Part shown: one piece after another, positions 22,756 to 34,297 of the stretch | Numbering within the stretch: position 1 is the first letter of the stretch | How the letters are laid out: the number at the start of each line of letters is the position of its first letter | Assembly (NCBI GenBank): GCA_012295275.1 | Contig: CM022676.1 | Coordinates: 1,358,510 to 1,422,509, forward strand | DNA length: 64,000 bases | From: Chrysomallon squamiferum | Lineage: Eukaryota > Mollusca > Gastropoda > Neomphalida > Peltospiridae | Reading direction: 5' to 3' | Position numbers and translations under genes: made by a program | The notes under the pieces: model-generated | Database searches by the model: none | Seen by the model: the letters and a program-made list of their open reading frames with translations, nothing else | Told to the model about the DNA's origin: nothing

Positions 22756-23000
22756 TATGTAACAGAATAACTGTAATATTTGAGAAATGATACTTTGATT
22801 CTAACAATGAAACAGTTGATGTTTTATTTGACCACTGATAAAAAAGATACAATAATTATAGTATTAGTCAGTTTTAGTAATTTGTAAAGTTGTTTTTTTA
22901 TGAAAAAAGTGTTAAGATTTAATTTAGTCAATAAAAAAATATTTATAATTCTGTATAGTGTAAATTGTGTGTAATGTTATTTAGCAAACAATAAAAGAAA
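22514..23000 (+). promoter_or_regulatory. SIDT 3' UTR with polyadenylation signals
   Basis: After the stop codon, AATAAA occurs at 22930-22935 and 22990-22995; the first is inside an A-rich stretch. A CA run (22715-22754) lies between stop and signals. Which signal is used cannot be decided from sequence. Confidence 0.55.
22715..22754. repeat. CA microsatellite in the SIDT 3' UTR
   Basis: Twenty uninterrupted AC units about 200 bp after the stop codon. Confidence 0.95.
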
Positions 23001-25499
23001 TAGAAATGTATTTACCCACAGAAAAAGAGATGTTATGTGTGTGTGTGTGTGTGTGTGTGTGGTAAAAGACAATAACATTATATATCCTGCAATTATATTA
23101 AAATTAAGGTGCAAAAGAAACTGCTTTAGATATAAACATGTGAAATTTTATCTTGTGAATTCTTTTACTTAGGATTATTACAAAAAAGGATTTTGAAATT
23201 ATTAAGTAATCAATATTTTTGTTTTGATGTTAATAAATGACTTGTATTACTTTTGTGATTGTAACTGTAGATTTTTGGATATGCGGATGTTCTGGTTTTG
23301 ATATTAATATGTTGTTATTAAACAAATTATTTATAATAGCTGATGATAAACAACATAGAGGTATCTTACATATATCAGAAACAACACTGTTCAAAATAAT
23401 CACAGGCTGTACTAAGTAGATATTGTGTTCTGTAAATACTTACCATTTAATATAATTTGTTACCTCACCTCCAGAATCAGTCATCCTGGATTAGAATATA
23501 AATTCTTTAAAGTAATTTTATTTCCAGAAAAATCTTCATGAATATTATTATTAACATCAGTTCAAATTTTCATTGTAAGTTCAGAAGGAATTTATCTAAT
23601 AATTATATTGGAAGCATTAGGCATATCTGTTTCTGTTCCTTTAATTTTAGTGTCATTTGGAAAATGTACTTTCGTTACAAAATTATTTTTGGGGGAAAGT
23701 GTTATGAAAATAGAAATTTTACTAATAATAAAAATAAAAATAAATGTTCAGAAAATAAATGAAACATGAATACTTACTGACAGATGTCACAAAATAACTT
23801 TTTAGAATGTTACTCAGTGTGTTCATAATTTGATTTAAAATCTGTTGTGAAAATGTATGTGTCTATGTGTCTATATATATTAAGTCCTTGTGCAGTTTTA
23901 AATTTTTATAACTTCTGATCTATAATGATAAAAATTCTTCTGTGAAAAAGATAAGAAAAAATAATTTCTGGATTTCTAAAAATATGTATTGTTGAATTTC
24001 TTAGTTTTCTACATGACCACCAGCGTTTACTGTATTTTGCCTTGTATATGTTTGTCTTTCATTATGATGGACTAACGCTCTTTTATTTTGGTTGTTATAT
24101 AAAAAGCATTTTAAATTTGTTTGCATAATAGCAAAAGGAATAATTTATTGCCTAATAAAGTATTTTAAATTTAGTTTGTTTAGTTTTTCAATCACATGAC
24201 AATAGGTACCTAAAAACATAAAAATAAAACAAGGGTCAGTTGCTATATATAAGAAAATTTTATAAATGTAACACGAAGTAGCTTAATGACAGTGATATAT
24301 AAAATGTTCAAAAGGAAATGTGCAGTGAAGAATTGCTTACAGATGTGTGATGTTTGTGTTTAGAAGCAGAAACCATCAGTGAGAGAGTGTCTGAATTTGA
24401 AAGGAATTCATGTACGTAAGTTTATATGTTCTAACATTATAAAGATGATAATGTGTGTGTGTGTGTGTGTGTGGACTAACCAGTGTAGGATGGTTGGAGG
24501 TCACCACATCTAGAAGGACATTATTTTTTAAAAGGTCCCCAAAAGGACAAATTAATTACTTTTTTTACATCTTTTCTTTTCTGAATATTCATTTTTTCCA
24601 GTTATTTATTTTTACTTATGAATATATGTATGTGACAAAATTTTCAAAATTATTATATTCCTATCACCCCAAAATATTATACATCATTAGAAAGAGATAA
24701 TGAACAAAAACAAAACAAAATAAACAAACAAAAAAGAAACACATAAAATGACACCAAGATCTCCTTGATACAAAAAAGTTACGAATTTTTATTGGAATAA
24801 AATTTGCGGGTATTTTCCCTTCATAATCTACCGAGAAAGTGTGATCCGTTTCTGTCTTTTTGCAGCATAACCACTGAATATCTCGTAGAGCTTCAATCTA
24901 CTATACATGTATTATATATCAACATGAAGCTTTTATGAGTTCTAAACCTGTACTCTATTTTTAAGCAAGTTGGAAACATTTTTCTCCCTCCTAAATGACA
25001 TCTGGAAATCTTTGTTATAAGAAATAATAAATTGTCATGAATTTCTTGTAATGCATATTGGTTTTGTTTATAAGGGTGGGGGGGAAATTGAAGAAAAGAA
25101 ATAAAAGAAATTTAAAAAATATAACGTATAAATGTCTATTCTGATAGAAACGATATCCACTGATTACAGTCATGTAATAATAATAACCTTTACTTTCAAT
25201 TTTTCTTTTCTTTTATTGTATGGAAACTTAATGAATAAACTGGGTGATGTTGGAAAGGAACCATCTTGTAAAGTTTAACTCCAAATAAGTATGATGACAT
25301 GATGTTGATTTATTTGTGTTTTCTTTTTAATCTTCTCAGGTGTATGCACTTCTGTATGCTTATTATATGTAAATGTGTGTATGCGTATAAATATTTTGTT
25401 TACTACTTTTGCTTATGATATTTCTGATTAATGTTTTATTTGGATTTTGGATTTGAAACAAATATAGACAACAACAACAAAATTAATTAATTAATAATA

Positions 25500-25538
<39 letters not shown>

Positions 25539-26023
25539 CACACACACACACACACACACACATACCCCCAAAGACCATAAACTGATGCGAGCATTGCAGC
25601 TTTAATACCCAGCAGTACCGCCATCTTTTCCCCGAGTTTAACTGCATTCGTCAAATGTGGTCCGATTCAGGCGGATGCACGTGAAACTCTGATAAAAGAC
25701 TGCAGTACATTTTCTTTTTATCGTTCACTAATGAACAGTTTTGTCAGCGTCTAGTAGGTTCTGAAAGGATTACTCTGCTTGGCAGTTTGTATGAACGAAT
25801 TGGTAGGTGATATTTCTATCTCATGTTTCAGCTGAACATTTATTTTTGTCTGACGATGTCACTGTGATTGTTCCACCACTGCTGCAGACGATACATGACA
25901 TATACATTTTTTTATTTATTTTTTATCCTATTTTACCACACTATGAAAAACTAAACAATGGACTGTTTTACATCGCCTTCAAGTGTAACGATAATAAAAA
26001 ATAAAAAAAGTTATAAACAAAAT
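23001..26023. other. Non-coding region downstream of SIDT
   Basis: No exon or family-like frame seen. It holds GT runs (about 23037-23060 and 24450-24472), a compound CA/GA/CA tract (about 25500-25561) and a less AT-rich, CpG-containing patch at about 25580-25800 whose nature I cannot tell. Confidence 0.6.
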
Positions 26024-26031
26024 GTATAAAC

Positions 26032-26283
26032 CAGTGGCGTGCAGAGAGGGGGGCGGAGGGGCGGTAGCTCAGGGCGTCCAAATGGGGAGAATCCACTCAG
26101 AGAAAGAAATTAATAAATTTGGTTCAGTTGTATGTAAATCGAATACAGTGTTTATTTTATGTTTCATCTGTGTTTACGTATTCAAAATATTTTCCTTTCT
26201 CATAATATTTCTCACTTCTAGGTCTTATACTTGAGTCTTTGGGGCATACAATCAGGTTGACCCCAGACCTATGCACGCCACTG
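26032..26283. mobile_element. Short non-autonomous hAT element (252 bp)
   Basis: Both ends carry the 12-bp terminal inverted repeat CAGTGGCGTGCA. The element is flanked by 8-bp direct repeats agreeing at 7 of 8 bases (GTATAAAC at 26024-26031 and CTATAAAC at 26284-26291), the target-site length of hAT transposases. It has no coding capacity. Confidence 0.85.
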
Positions 26284-26291
26284 CTATAAAC

Positions 26292-27750
26292 TGACCCGTC
26301 CAGCGTCTTCTCTGACAAAAGTGCTAGCACATTTCTTCACAATCTGAGTTTGTACAATGAATTACTAAACTGAACATAATTGAATAATGTGACAAGAAAG
26401 ATTGTCAAAGAGGAAAATAATCTCTTCACATCTGAGCATGTCTCTTATTCACAGTACTAGAAATTTAAACTAAACAGTTATTAAATATAAATGAAATTCA
26501 TTAGTGTAAACGGTACAAGTTTAATACTGAAATGGTCGATGCTTTCAGTTTTTAATTTTTAAAATATTATTTGCAGTTCAACTTAAGTGATAAAATTTCA
26601 AATGTACTGAAAACTATATTCATTTAAAAGTTACTTTCTGTATCTAAAACTTTAACATTAAAATTATTGTACTGATTTATAATGTATAGTTATGTGTTGT
26701 GAAAAGTAATAAAAGCATGCATTATTTGAGTTTCACAAAGATTTATAAAATCATCAGACAATAACCCGAAAACAGCTAATAACAGTTTAAACAGTCATTT
26801 TGTTGTTATTAATACTAGAATTTGAAAACAGTTATATTTCCTGTTTATTTCTAATCAGTTTTCTCATCTCATATTATTTTGATGTTTAAAGAATCACATT
26901 ATGGCTGATGGTGGTTGTTGGATACATGGTCCTAACGTCACTTAAATTAACAAATGTAAAATATGATATAGGATGCTGTTATTTTTGTTAAAAAAAAATT
27001 TCTGCTTTTTATATGAAAATTTGCACATTATTTTTATGGTTTTCATATTTATTTATAAATTTGTTTATTTTTAAAATATTTCAATAAATATTTTTTTTTT
27101 CACAAAAACATTTAAAAATTTATTTGTAAATTCTGTGATTTGTTTAAGTTATAATTATATTTCTCGTGCTTGAAATATGCATGTATGTATGTACTAAAAT
27201 AAACTCTTTCATAATACAGAAATATTAATTTGTTCTACGTTTTGGTGATTTCCTGCAAACACAATTGTTCTCAAGCATGCTGCTTCTGTCTCAGCAAGCA
27301 ATTTATTTTAAAACAATAATTTGTAATTATTTTTATTTATTTATTTATTTATTTTTTATAAATCCGTGTCTTTCTTGTTAGGCTGCTAGTGATGCACTGG
27401 TGATATTTTCAGCATTGAAAAATGAAACATGAGATAGTTGTTTTAGTCTAAACAATAACTAATAATAAGTTTGTGAAACTGTTTATCTGTCATAAGCAGT
27501 ATGGGGAGTGGTTATGTTTAAATTCTGGTTCCATTCACACCAGCTCCATAAACACACATAAACACAGTGACACCACACAACACAGCGTTTCTCCATCAAC
27601 CAGGCAATTTTCCATTTTCATTTTCAAGATAATTATGAAGGAGAAATTTAAAATACTTTTAGGTTGTTTTTTTCTGCATTTCACACAAATGATTAATTAA
27701 AGGAAATGTAACTGGATACTTTTACGATTTTCTTTTATTAACAGCAAGGA
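26292..27750. other. AT-rich spacer
   Basis: No gene or recognisable element seen. It contains a TTTA tract near 27335-27355 and several TTTATTT blocks. Confidence 0.5.
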
Positions 27751-27754
27751 GAAT

Positions 27755-28105
27755 ATCTCCATAATGAGGAAATGTATACCATAGACTGATACTTAACTGT
27801 GAATGGAAGCTTATACCCATAATGAGGAAATGTATACCATGGTCTGTGATAATTAACTGTGAATGGAAGCTTATACCCATAATGAGGAAATGTATACCAT
27901 AGTCTGTGATAATTAACTGTGAATGGAAGCTTATACCCATAATGAGGACATGTATACCATGGTCTGTGATAATTAACTGTGAATGGAAGCTTATACCCAT
28001 AATGAGGACATGTATACCATGGTCTGTGATAATTAACTGTGAATGGAAGCTTATACCCATAATGAGGAAATGTATACCATAGACTGTGATACTTAACCGA
28101 GTGGA
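27755..28105. repeat. 60-bp minisatellite
   Basis: Six units with exact 60-bp spacing in the core, containing ATAATGAGGAAATGTATACC and GTGATAATTAACTGTGAATG. Because 60 is a multiple of three, the minus strand shows two overlapping frames of about 145 codons with a 20-residue repeat. They have no start context or family resemblance and are not called as genes. Confidence 0.95.
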
Positions 28106-28132
28106 AGCTGTGCAGTGAGTGAGCATCGAGGA

Positions 28133-28185
28133 ATGAAGAATAACAATAAGCATCATAAAGTACTGAGTACTCCAACAAGAAAAAG
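28133..28185 (+). other. Possible short 5' exon (ATG frame ending in a GTAAGT donor)
   Basis: Directly after the 60-bp array an ATG opens a basic frame (MKNNNKHHKVLSTPTRK) that ends at AAAAAG|GTAAGTG, a strong consensus donor. No matching downstream exon was identified. The next coding sense, 400 bp on, is a transposase remnant. It may be a chance match or the first exon of a transposon or non-coding transcript. Confidence 0.2.
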
Positions 28186-28554
28186 GTAAGTGAAGCTGCT
28201 TAAAAATATTTGTATTAATACTTCAGCTAATTTTCAAAATTCAACTATTGTCATTATGCTATTAGTCAAACTTCTTTGATGTATATTGTTGTTGTATATT
28301 TGTATTTTGTGTCCTATGTTATTTGCCTAATGTATATATTGTGTATGTTTGTTGTTTTTGTATGTTTGTATTTTTTCTCAGGAGTTGTCTGTTTTGGGTC
28401 AGACCTGTGTGCAGTTTGTGTGTATACTGTGTGATGTGGTATGTGTTGTGTGGTCTGTTGTTTTGAATGCTGCAGTGTGATGTTACTTGTTCTCTATGGT
28501 GTGTGTAATGGTATCAGGAAAATGACCAGAATGATTTTCAAGTAACATTCCAAT

Positions 28555-28940
28555 CAATTATTCAAAGTCTTATCCAAAACTTGCCTTCAAAAAAACTATG
28601 ACCAATGGAAGGAACTCCGTGATGGAGTGAAGGAAGAAGGCAACATGTCTGTAAAGCTAAATTGTGCTGTTACTGGATGCTTCTTTCATTTGAGCCAATG
28701 CATCTGGTGCCAAGTTCAACTCATTAGTCTGGCAGTTCATTGCAATACTGATGAAGCATTTGCTTTACTGATCCATCAAATCGCAGATGTTATTCATGTT
28801 ACAATGTTCGTATGTGGAACATGCACCAGTGGTTGTAAAAAAAAATGTGCCTGGGTTTAACAACTTCGTGGAAGGGTGGCACCATTGCTTCCAGTCAAAC
28901 ATTGGCACCTGCCATCTGAATTTCTGGAAGTTTAGACATT
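28555..28940 (+). pseudogene. Mutator-like (MULE) transposase remnant
   Basis: A 77-codon frame from 28627 reads CAVTGCFFHLSQCIW and later VTMFVCG. After a frame change near 28856 it reads NNFVEGWHHCFQSNIG and NFWKF. This follows the order of the C-terminal half of MULE-type transposases in animals: the CxFHF/HxxQxxW segment, then NN-x2-EGWH-x2-F and the IWKF motif. The catalytic domain before it is missing and the frame is broken, so it is inactive. Family call is from motif memory. Confidence 0.6.
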
Positions 28941-29138
28941 GTAAACCATGAACATGCACTAATGAACTGGACTATACACCACACTGGACACAAAAAATAC
29001 AGATAAAAAATATCAACAAGTTCAAATTGAATCAAAGATGAGAAAAAGATGAGAAAAGGAACCTGATTAATAACGTCAAAGATAGATACAGACAAGTGAT
29101 TATCTTTTCCTGATGCTCATTTTACTCTCCAGGATCTC

Positions 29139-29437
29139 AAAAAATAAATGATTTTCATACTGAACATGTCAAGTCTAACATGCTTTACAACAACAAGTTC
29201 TGAATATTTTAAGGTTTATAATTTAGTTGTTTCCACAGAACCTTTTTAGATGTTTAATTATTATCATTATTATTACTACTACTACTACTACTGTTATTAT
29301 TATATTTTTTATTGTCTTACACGAGTAATTACAAATCAAAACTCATTTTCACTTAGGTAATATTTTGATCACATCTGAAAGCTTTCATTTCTTCACCTAC
29401 TAAATAAAGAACATAGGGTTCTGAATGAAAACAAATT
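29139..29437. repeat. Dispersed repeat family 1, copy A
   Basis: Shares long stretches with 30040-30418, including ATGATTTTCATACTGAACAT, CAAGTTC.GAATATTTTAAGG and CAGAACCTTTTTAGATGTTT. It ends with the AAAGAACATAGG.TT.TGAATGAAA string. Confidence 0.85.
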
Positions 29438-30039
29438 ACATAAATTCCACTCTGTGTGTTACTTGTATCTCTGTCCCAATTATCAGAACCTGAAGAAAAA
29501 AGTGTGGCTTTAAGACCTAAAGGAGGAATTTGTCCATTTTTGCTCTATGTTTTTACTGGTGTTTGTGGTTTTGTTGATGTTTATGTATGTATTTGTTGTA
29601 TGTGTAATGGTGTGAGTTTATGTATGGTGTGAGTTTGATTTTTCTGCAAACTTAATCCTATTTTAATTGTGTGTACTGAAATATTTAAATACTCTGTCTA
29701 TATTCAGTCATGTTTAATTATTGTTAATAAAGGAAATTAATCTTGTTTTTTTGTAACTATAAAAATTTCTACAAAAATACAGTTTTAATTTAGAGATGAG
29801 TTATTTTTCTTCTTTGTCCTCTTTTGTTTATTCATTTTAATTTAAATAAATTTCAATTGCATCATTACTGCTAGAAAAACAATTTATTACTGCACTAGTT
29901 GCTGTAAAATCAAATTCTCTCGACTAAATCATCTGTTGCAGTTTTCCAGTTTTCTATGCACTGCTTACTCCTGATTCTGAAAGATGAAGAAACAATGAAT
30001 GAAATTTTGCAGGATATAAGTAAATAATTATTAATAGAA

Positions 30040-30212
30040 AATAAAAAAATAAATGATTTTCATACTGAACATGTCAAGTCTATCATGCTTTACAAGAACA
30101 AGTTCGGAATATTTTAAGGTTTATAATTTAGTTGTTTTCACAGAACCTTTTTAGATGTTTCATTATTATGATTATTATTATCATTATTACTATTACTACC
30201 AGTACAAACAAA

Positions 30213-30261
<49 letters not shown>

Positions 30262-30418
30262 TTATTAAGCATTACATGAGTAATTACAAATCAAAAATCA
30301 TTTTCACTTAGGCAAGCAAGCCATCATTTTAATTCTTTAGTCACATGTGAAAAGTTTCATTTCCAGATAATATTCTTCATCAGCTAAATAAAGAACATAG
30401 GATTATGAATGAAAGTAA
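30040..30418. repeat. Dispersed repeat family 1, copy B
   Basis: Second copy of the repeat at 29139-29437, with an expanded ATT microsatellite (about 30207-30262) inside it. A third, partial copy lies at about 31870-31970. Confidence 0.85.
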
Positions 30419-30999
30419 TCGCATAAATGCGTAAGTATCATCCATCTGGTGTATTTGTGTTGTCTTGTGGCTGGTATATGTGGAGTATGTTTCTGTTTAT
30501 GTTCAGTGTTTTCAGTGTGCTTGTTTTGTGTGTAGATGAGTGTTTATGATGTGGTGAGGTGATTTCAATGTCTAATCACCAGAGAGATATGCCAGCAAGA
30601 ATGACAGCTCCTGACAGATTCCCCAGGTTGGAATGTTCAAAGTGTAGTGTCTAGGCCAAAATGGGTGCCTAATCCTAGTTAAATGCTAATTCTGTCATGT
30701 GACATTCAACTACAGAAACTTGAGAGATGAAGCTGAACAACTGGAGACCCACCAGGGTGGAAGAATGATGGGTTCTATGCCATAAGCTACAGGTAATTCT
30801 GTAATCCGTTTAGTGATGCTAGGTTATGAAATCTATGGGATAAAGCTACTGGTGGTGAAAAAGAAAACAACAAGATATCAAAAGCAAAAAACTAAATATA
30901 ACACAATGGAATATTGAAGAAATCTCAAAAACAGACACATTTGAGAGTGAGACTTCACAGCAGACATCTATCCTTGCTGTCATTGGGTATTAATAGAGA

Positions 31000-31560
31000 G
31001 AAGAGAATTGCCATGGAGAGATTTTAATAGCCATTCACACCATAAAAATATTTTTATAAAGATTTCCAAAACAGGTTGGATTAGTAGCTCTGTCAGGAGC
31101 ATGGAGAGAGGCAACCATGATTCCAATCCACTAAAGGGAAAAGACAAATCCAAATGGGATGGCTACATATCCACAAGTTTAACCAGATGTGTTAGAAAGT
31201 TGATGAAAAGTATGATCAACAAACATCAGGCTAACACAGAAAAGAAGCAGCTCATTTTCCCAAAGGATGCTGGATCTAGACAGAATAGATAGAATAGATC
31301 CATTGAAAATCAGGTCACCTATATATCACTAGAAACTGAAAAAGCATACTAATCAAAATAATAATGCCTACTGTCTGGATAAATCTAGGAAATGCTAAAT
31401 ATGCACCAGTCTGGAATGTCAGTCCACACCTATAGGTGGATTTGTCAATAACTAGCAAATCAAAAAGCATGACTCCACTATCAAATACAAAAAAGAAACA
31501 ATTGAGAAAGAAATCTTTGGTATGTGTCACTACTAATCTCATTTTTATTTTTTATGACAT
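31000..31560 (+). pseudogene. Jockey/CR1-type LINE remnant: endonuclease tail fused to reverse transcriptase
   Basis: The frame from 31008 starts with DFNSHS, the endonuclease motif of Jockey-like LINEs. It passes almost at once into reverse transcriptase sequence: GKDKSKWDGY, SLTRCVRKLMKSMIN, then AGSRQNR and, after a stop, NQVTYISLE (about 31305-31345). Further decayed pieces continue the domain: GMS.HTYRWICQ (about 31400-31450) and KQLRKKSLV...LIFIFYDIL (about 31495-31560). Stops are frequent and the catalytic YADD is not seen, so it is dead. The segment that normally links endonuclease to reverse transcriptase is missing here. Confidence 0.75.
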
Positions 31561-31654
31561 ATTAAATATGCTGAGATGAAATCCTAAGATCCTGAAAGGT
31601 ATGCCTACAGGCAATATCAATATACAAATAAGATTGTCAAAGAATTCAATATAC

Positions 31655-31830
31655 TCATTCTCAAAACTTCAAAGGAAACCATACAAAGAAGAGCAAGGTG
31701 AAATTATTCACCTTACTGGATAGAACAGCTGCAGAATCTAATGTCTAAGATAAATAAAGCCATAGAAATTGTGGAACAAGAACCAACTGTTGAAGGCAAC
31801 ATTCATCTGAAGGCAGTAATTGCAGAGTAA
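31655..31830 (+). pseudogene. LINE linker fragment lying 3' of the reverse transcriptase
   Basis: The frame reads TSKETIQRRAR then, after one stop, NYSPYWIEQLQNL and VEQEPTVEGNIHLKAVIAE. This is the pattern of the region between endonuclease and reverse transcriptase in Jockey-type LINEs (IPRG..R..Y.PYW...L..L and PT.E....LK). It sits downstream of the reverse transcriptase, so the remnant is out of order. Confidence 0.55.
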
Positions 31831-31869
31831 TTTCTGCTTCTGTTCAAACAGCAATAAAGGCATCCTTGT

Positions 31870-31970
31870 AATATTTTGGTCACATCTGAAATCTGCAAAG
31901 CTTTCATTTCCAAATTATGTTGTTCTTCACCTGCTAAATAAACAACATAGCATTATGAATGAAAACAAAT
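31870..31970. repeat. Dispersed repeat family 1, partial copy C
   Basis: Matches the 3' parts of the copies at 29139-29437 and 30040-30418 (ATTTTGGTCACATCTGAAA, GCTTTCATTTCC, CTAAATAAACAACATAGCAT). Confidence 0.8.
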
Positions 31971-32390
31971 CCCATTGAGGTGTTTCATAAATGTGACAAA
32001 TGAACTTATATAATTATTATTTGTTTTCCTTTTTCCATTATAAATTTTTATGTTCATTAACCAATATTTATTATTTATTTTATTTCAAAGCATTCAGTGT
32101 CTTTCTAGGCAGTCTGACTTCAAAAATTTTAAAATTTACATTTGATAATGCTGTGAAAGATTTAAATCAAAAGTGTAAATAATAATTTAAGTGTGAATAA
32201 ATAACTTTAATATTTCACTTGGTTTAAGTTTTTAATTTGTCTACCCTTATTATTACTGTTGTTATAATTGTTATAATTGTAATTAATAATAATAATAATA
32301 ATAATTATTATTATTATTATCATTATTATTATTTGTGTTTGTCTTTTTTTTTTTTTTTTTTTTTAAATGTTCTGTTTTAAAGAAAGTTCA

Positions 32391-32766
32391 GTTCCAGAAA
32401 AAGGGAAATTTTATGAAGCAGGCATTAATAAATTAACTTTATGAACTGGATGGATAAACAGCAGACCTGTTACTACTGACTTAGTAACAAGTCATATTAA
32501 TCACACATGGATTATGGGCAAGTCTGTTAAAGATGTTGGAGCAGCTAATCTCTAACACGTCTGCCATATTTTCAAACAACAAACAAGAATAAAAGTGTTT
32601 TAAACATTACAACAGTAATATCAGTAACAAGTCTGCATAATTCACCAAAATATCAATAATATCACGGGCAGGGTAACATTATTGATGTTCTGATTTATAC
32701 CACTTTTAAAATTTTAAAATGCTTAATTTCACAATCTACCTGCTTGTCATTTCTCCTTTTCTAGAG
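32391..32766. repeat. Dispersed repeat family 2, copy A
   Basis: Shares about 350 bp of clear similarity with 33577-33942, including GATAAACAGCAGACCTGTTA, GCAGCTAATCTCTAACACGT, AGTAACAAGTCTGCATAATT and CTGCTTGTCATTTCTCCTTT. No coding sense. It could be a SINE or a non-autonomous element. I see no clear termini. Confidence 0.85.
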
Positions 32767-33576
32767 CTAACTATTAGATTATATTGTTTTTAAGACTGAG
32801 AAAGGATTGGTTCATTGTTTCTATTAAAAAAATAATAATAATAATATAAAAACAAAAATGTTATTATGCTTAATATTTTCAGTAAACAACATCACATAAA
32901 ATTTTTATATTTACACATTTTGCTTTTTCATTCAGTCATTATTAATGTTTACAATTAAACATAAAGATAATTAAGTAAATCTTGTTAGAATAAATAAAGC
33001 AATTCTAATGATATTCAAAACAAAAACAGAACATCACTTTTTTTTTTTTTTTTAATTTTACATGATTATTATTTATTTAGTCGTTCATTTATTTTATTTT
33101 TATTTATTTTTTTTGGATGAAAGGTATTTATATTAAGTAAACCAAATAATTTTCATGTTGTTGAAATATCTTTGAAATTCTTAAGATATTCTAAAGGTGA
33201 TTTCATTTCTGTGCCTGTAAATAAAAAAATAGAACTGCTATGTCATAAAATCATACAAACATATTTTCTAATTGCATAGAACTGTATTGATTATTGTATA
33301 CTTTATAAATTTTTATATTCTAATGTAAAGCATCAAGAAATTAAATATATAAAGAATAAGAAATAATTTAAAATATTTAAATAATAAAATTCAAGTTCTA
33401 CAAGACAGTTTTTAGTTAGTGAATTCAGTTTGAAATGAATGATTATGTATCACAGTAGCTTGAAAGAATGATCAGATATTTGCTGATAGACACAGTTCAA
33501 TGAATGATTCACAAAAACTAAATATGTACTGATTTTTTTGTCATTCTTTGATCTATTTACTTCTTAAAATAGATAC

Positions 33577-33942
33577 ACACTCCAAGAAAAAGGAAATTTG
33601 GCAAAGCAGGAACTAAAGAAATTAACTTTATTAACAGATAAACAGCAGACCTGTTAATAATTTCCACTGCCAGGATTAATTAGACCACAGATAACAGGTA
33701 AGTCTGTTAAAGATACTGGAGCAGCTAATCTCTAACACGTCTGCCACATTTTCAAACAAAACAAGAATAAAAGTCTTCTAAATATTACAACAGTGTAAAA
33801 TCAGTAACAAGTCTGCATAATTCACCAAAATATCAATAATATCAGTTAAACATTATTGATATTCCCATTTACACCACTTTTGAAGTTTTAAAACATTTAA
33901 TTTAATAATGTCCCTGCTTGTCATTTCTCCTTTCCAGCAGTT
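33577..33942. repeat. Dispersed repeat family 2, copy B
   Basis: Second copy of the repeat at 32391-32766, in the same orientation about 1.2 kb downstream and diverged by scattered substitutions and small indels. Confidence 0.85.
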
Positions 33943-34248
33943 CGAATTGAGATTATGATAGAAAGTTTTAATACAGATTAAATAAATTGTAACTGTAATA
34001 TTGTATCTGTTTTATCTATTTTTCAATAATTTCTTATATTAAGAAATACAGCTGTAGTTTTTAAGCAATGATTCAAGTTCAGTCTGGTTTTAATTTTTGG
34101 ATCAAATCATTCATAGCTGGTGCACCATATTCTCAATTTGTCTGACAATATTTAAAAATAAAACTAGTTACAGCAGTTATTTAGATCAAAAACAACTATC
34201 AGTAAGTTATTTATTTTCTGTTTTTACTGTCTTGAATAAACTCTACTA

Positions 34249-34297
<49 letters not shown>

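Noticed and set aside
27722-28178. Two overlapping minus-strand frames of about 145 codons with a 20-residue repeat
   Set aside because: They exist because a 60-bp tandem unit lacks stops in two frames; no start context, splice support or family resemblance.
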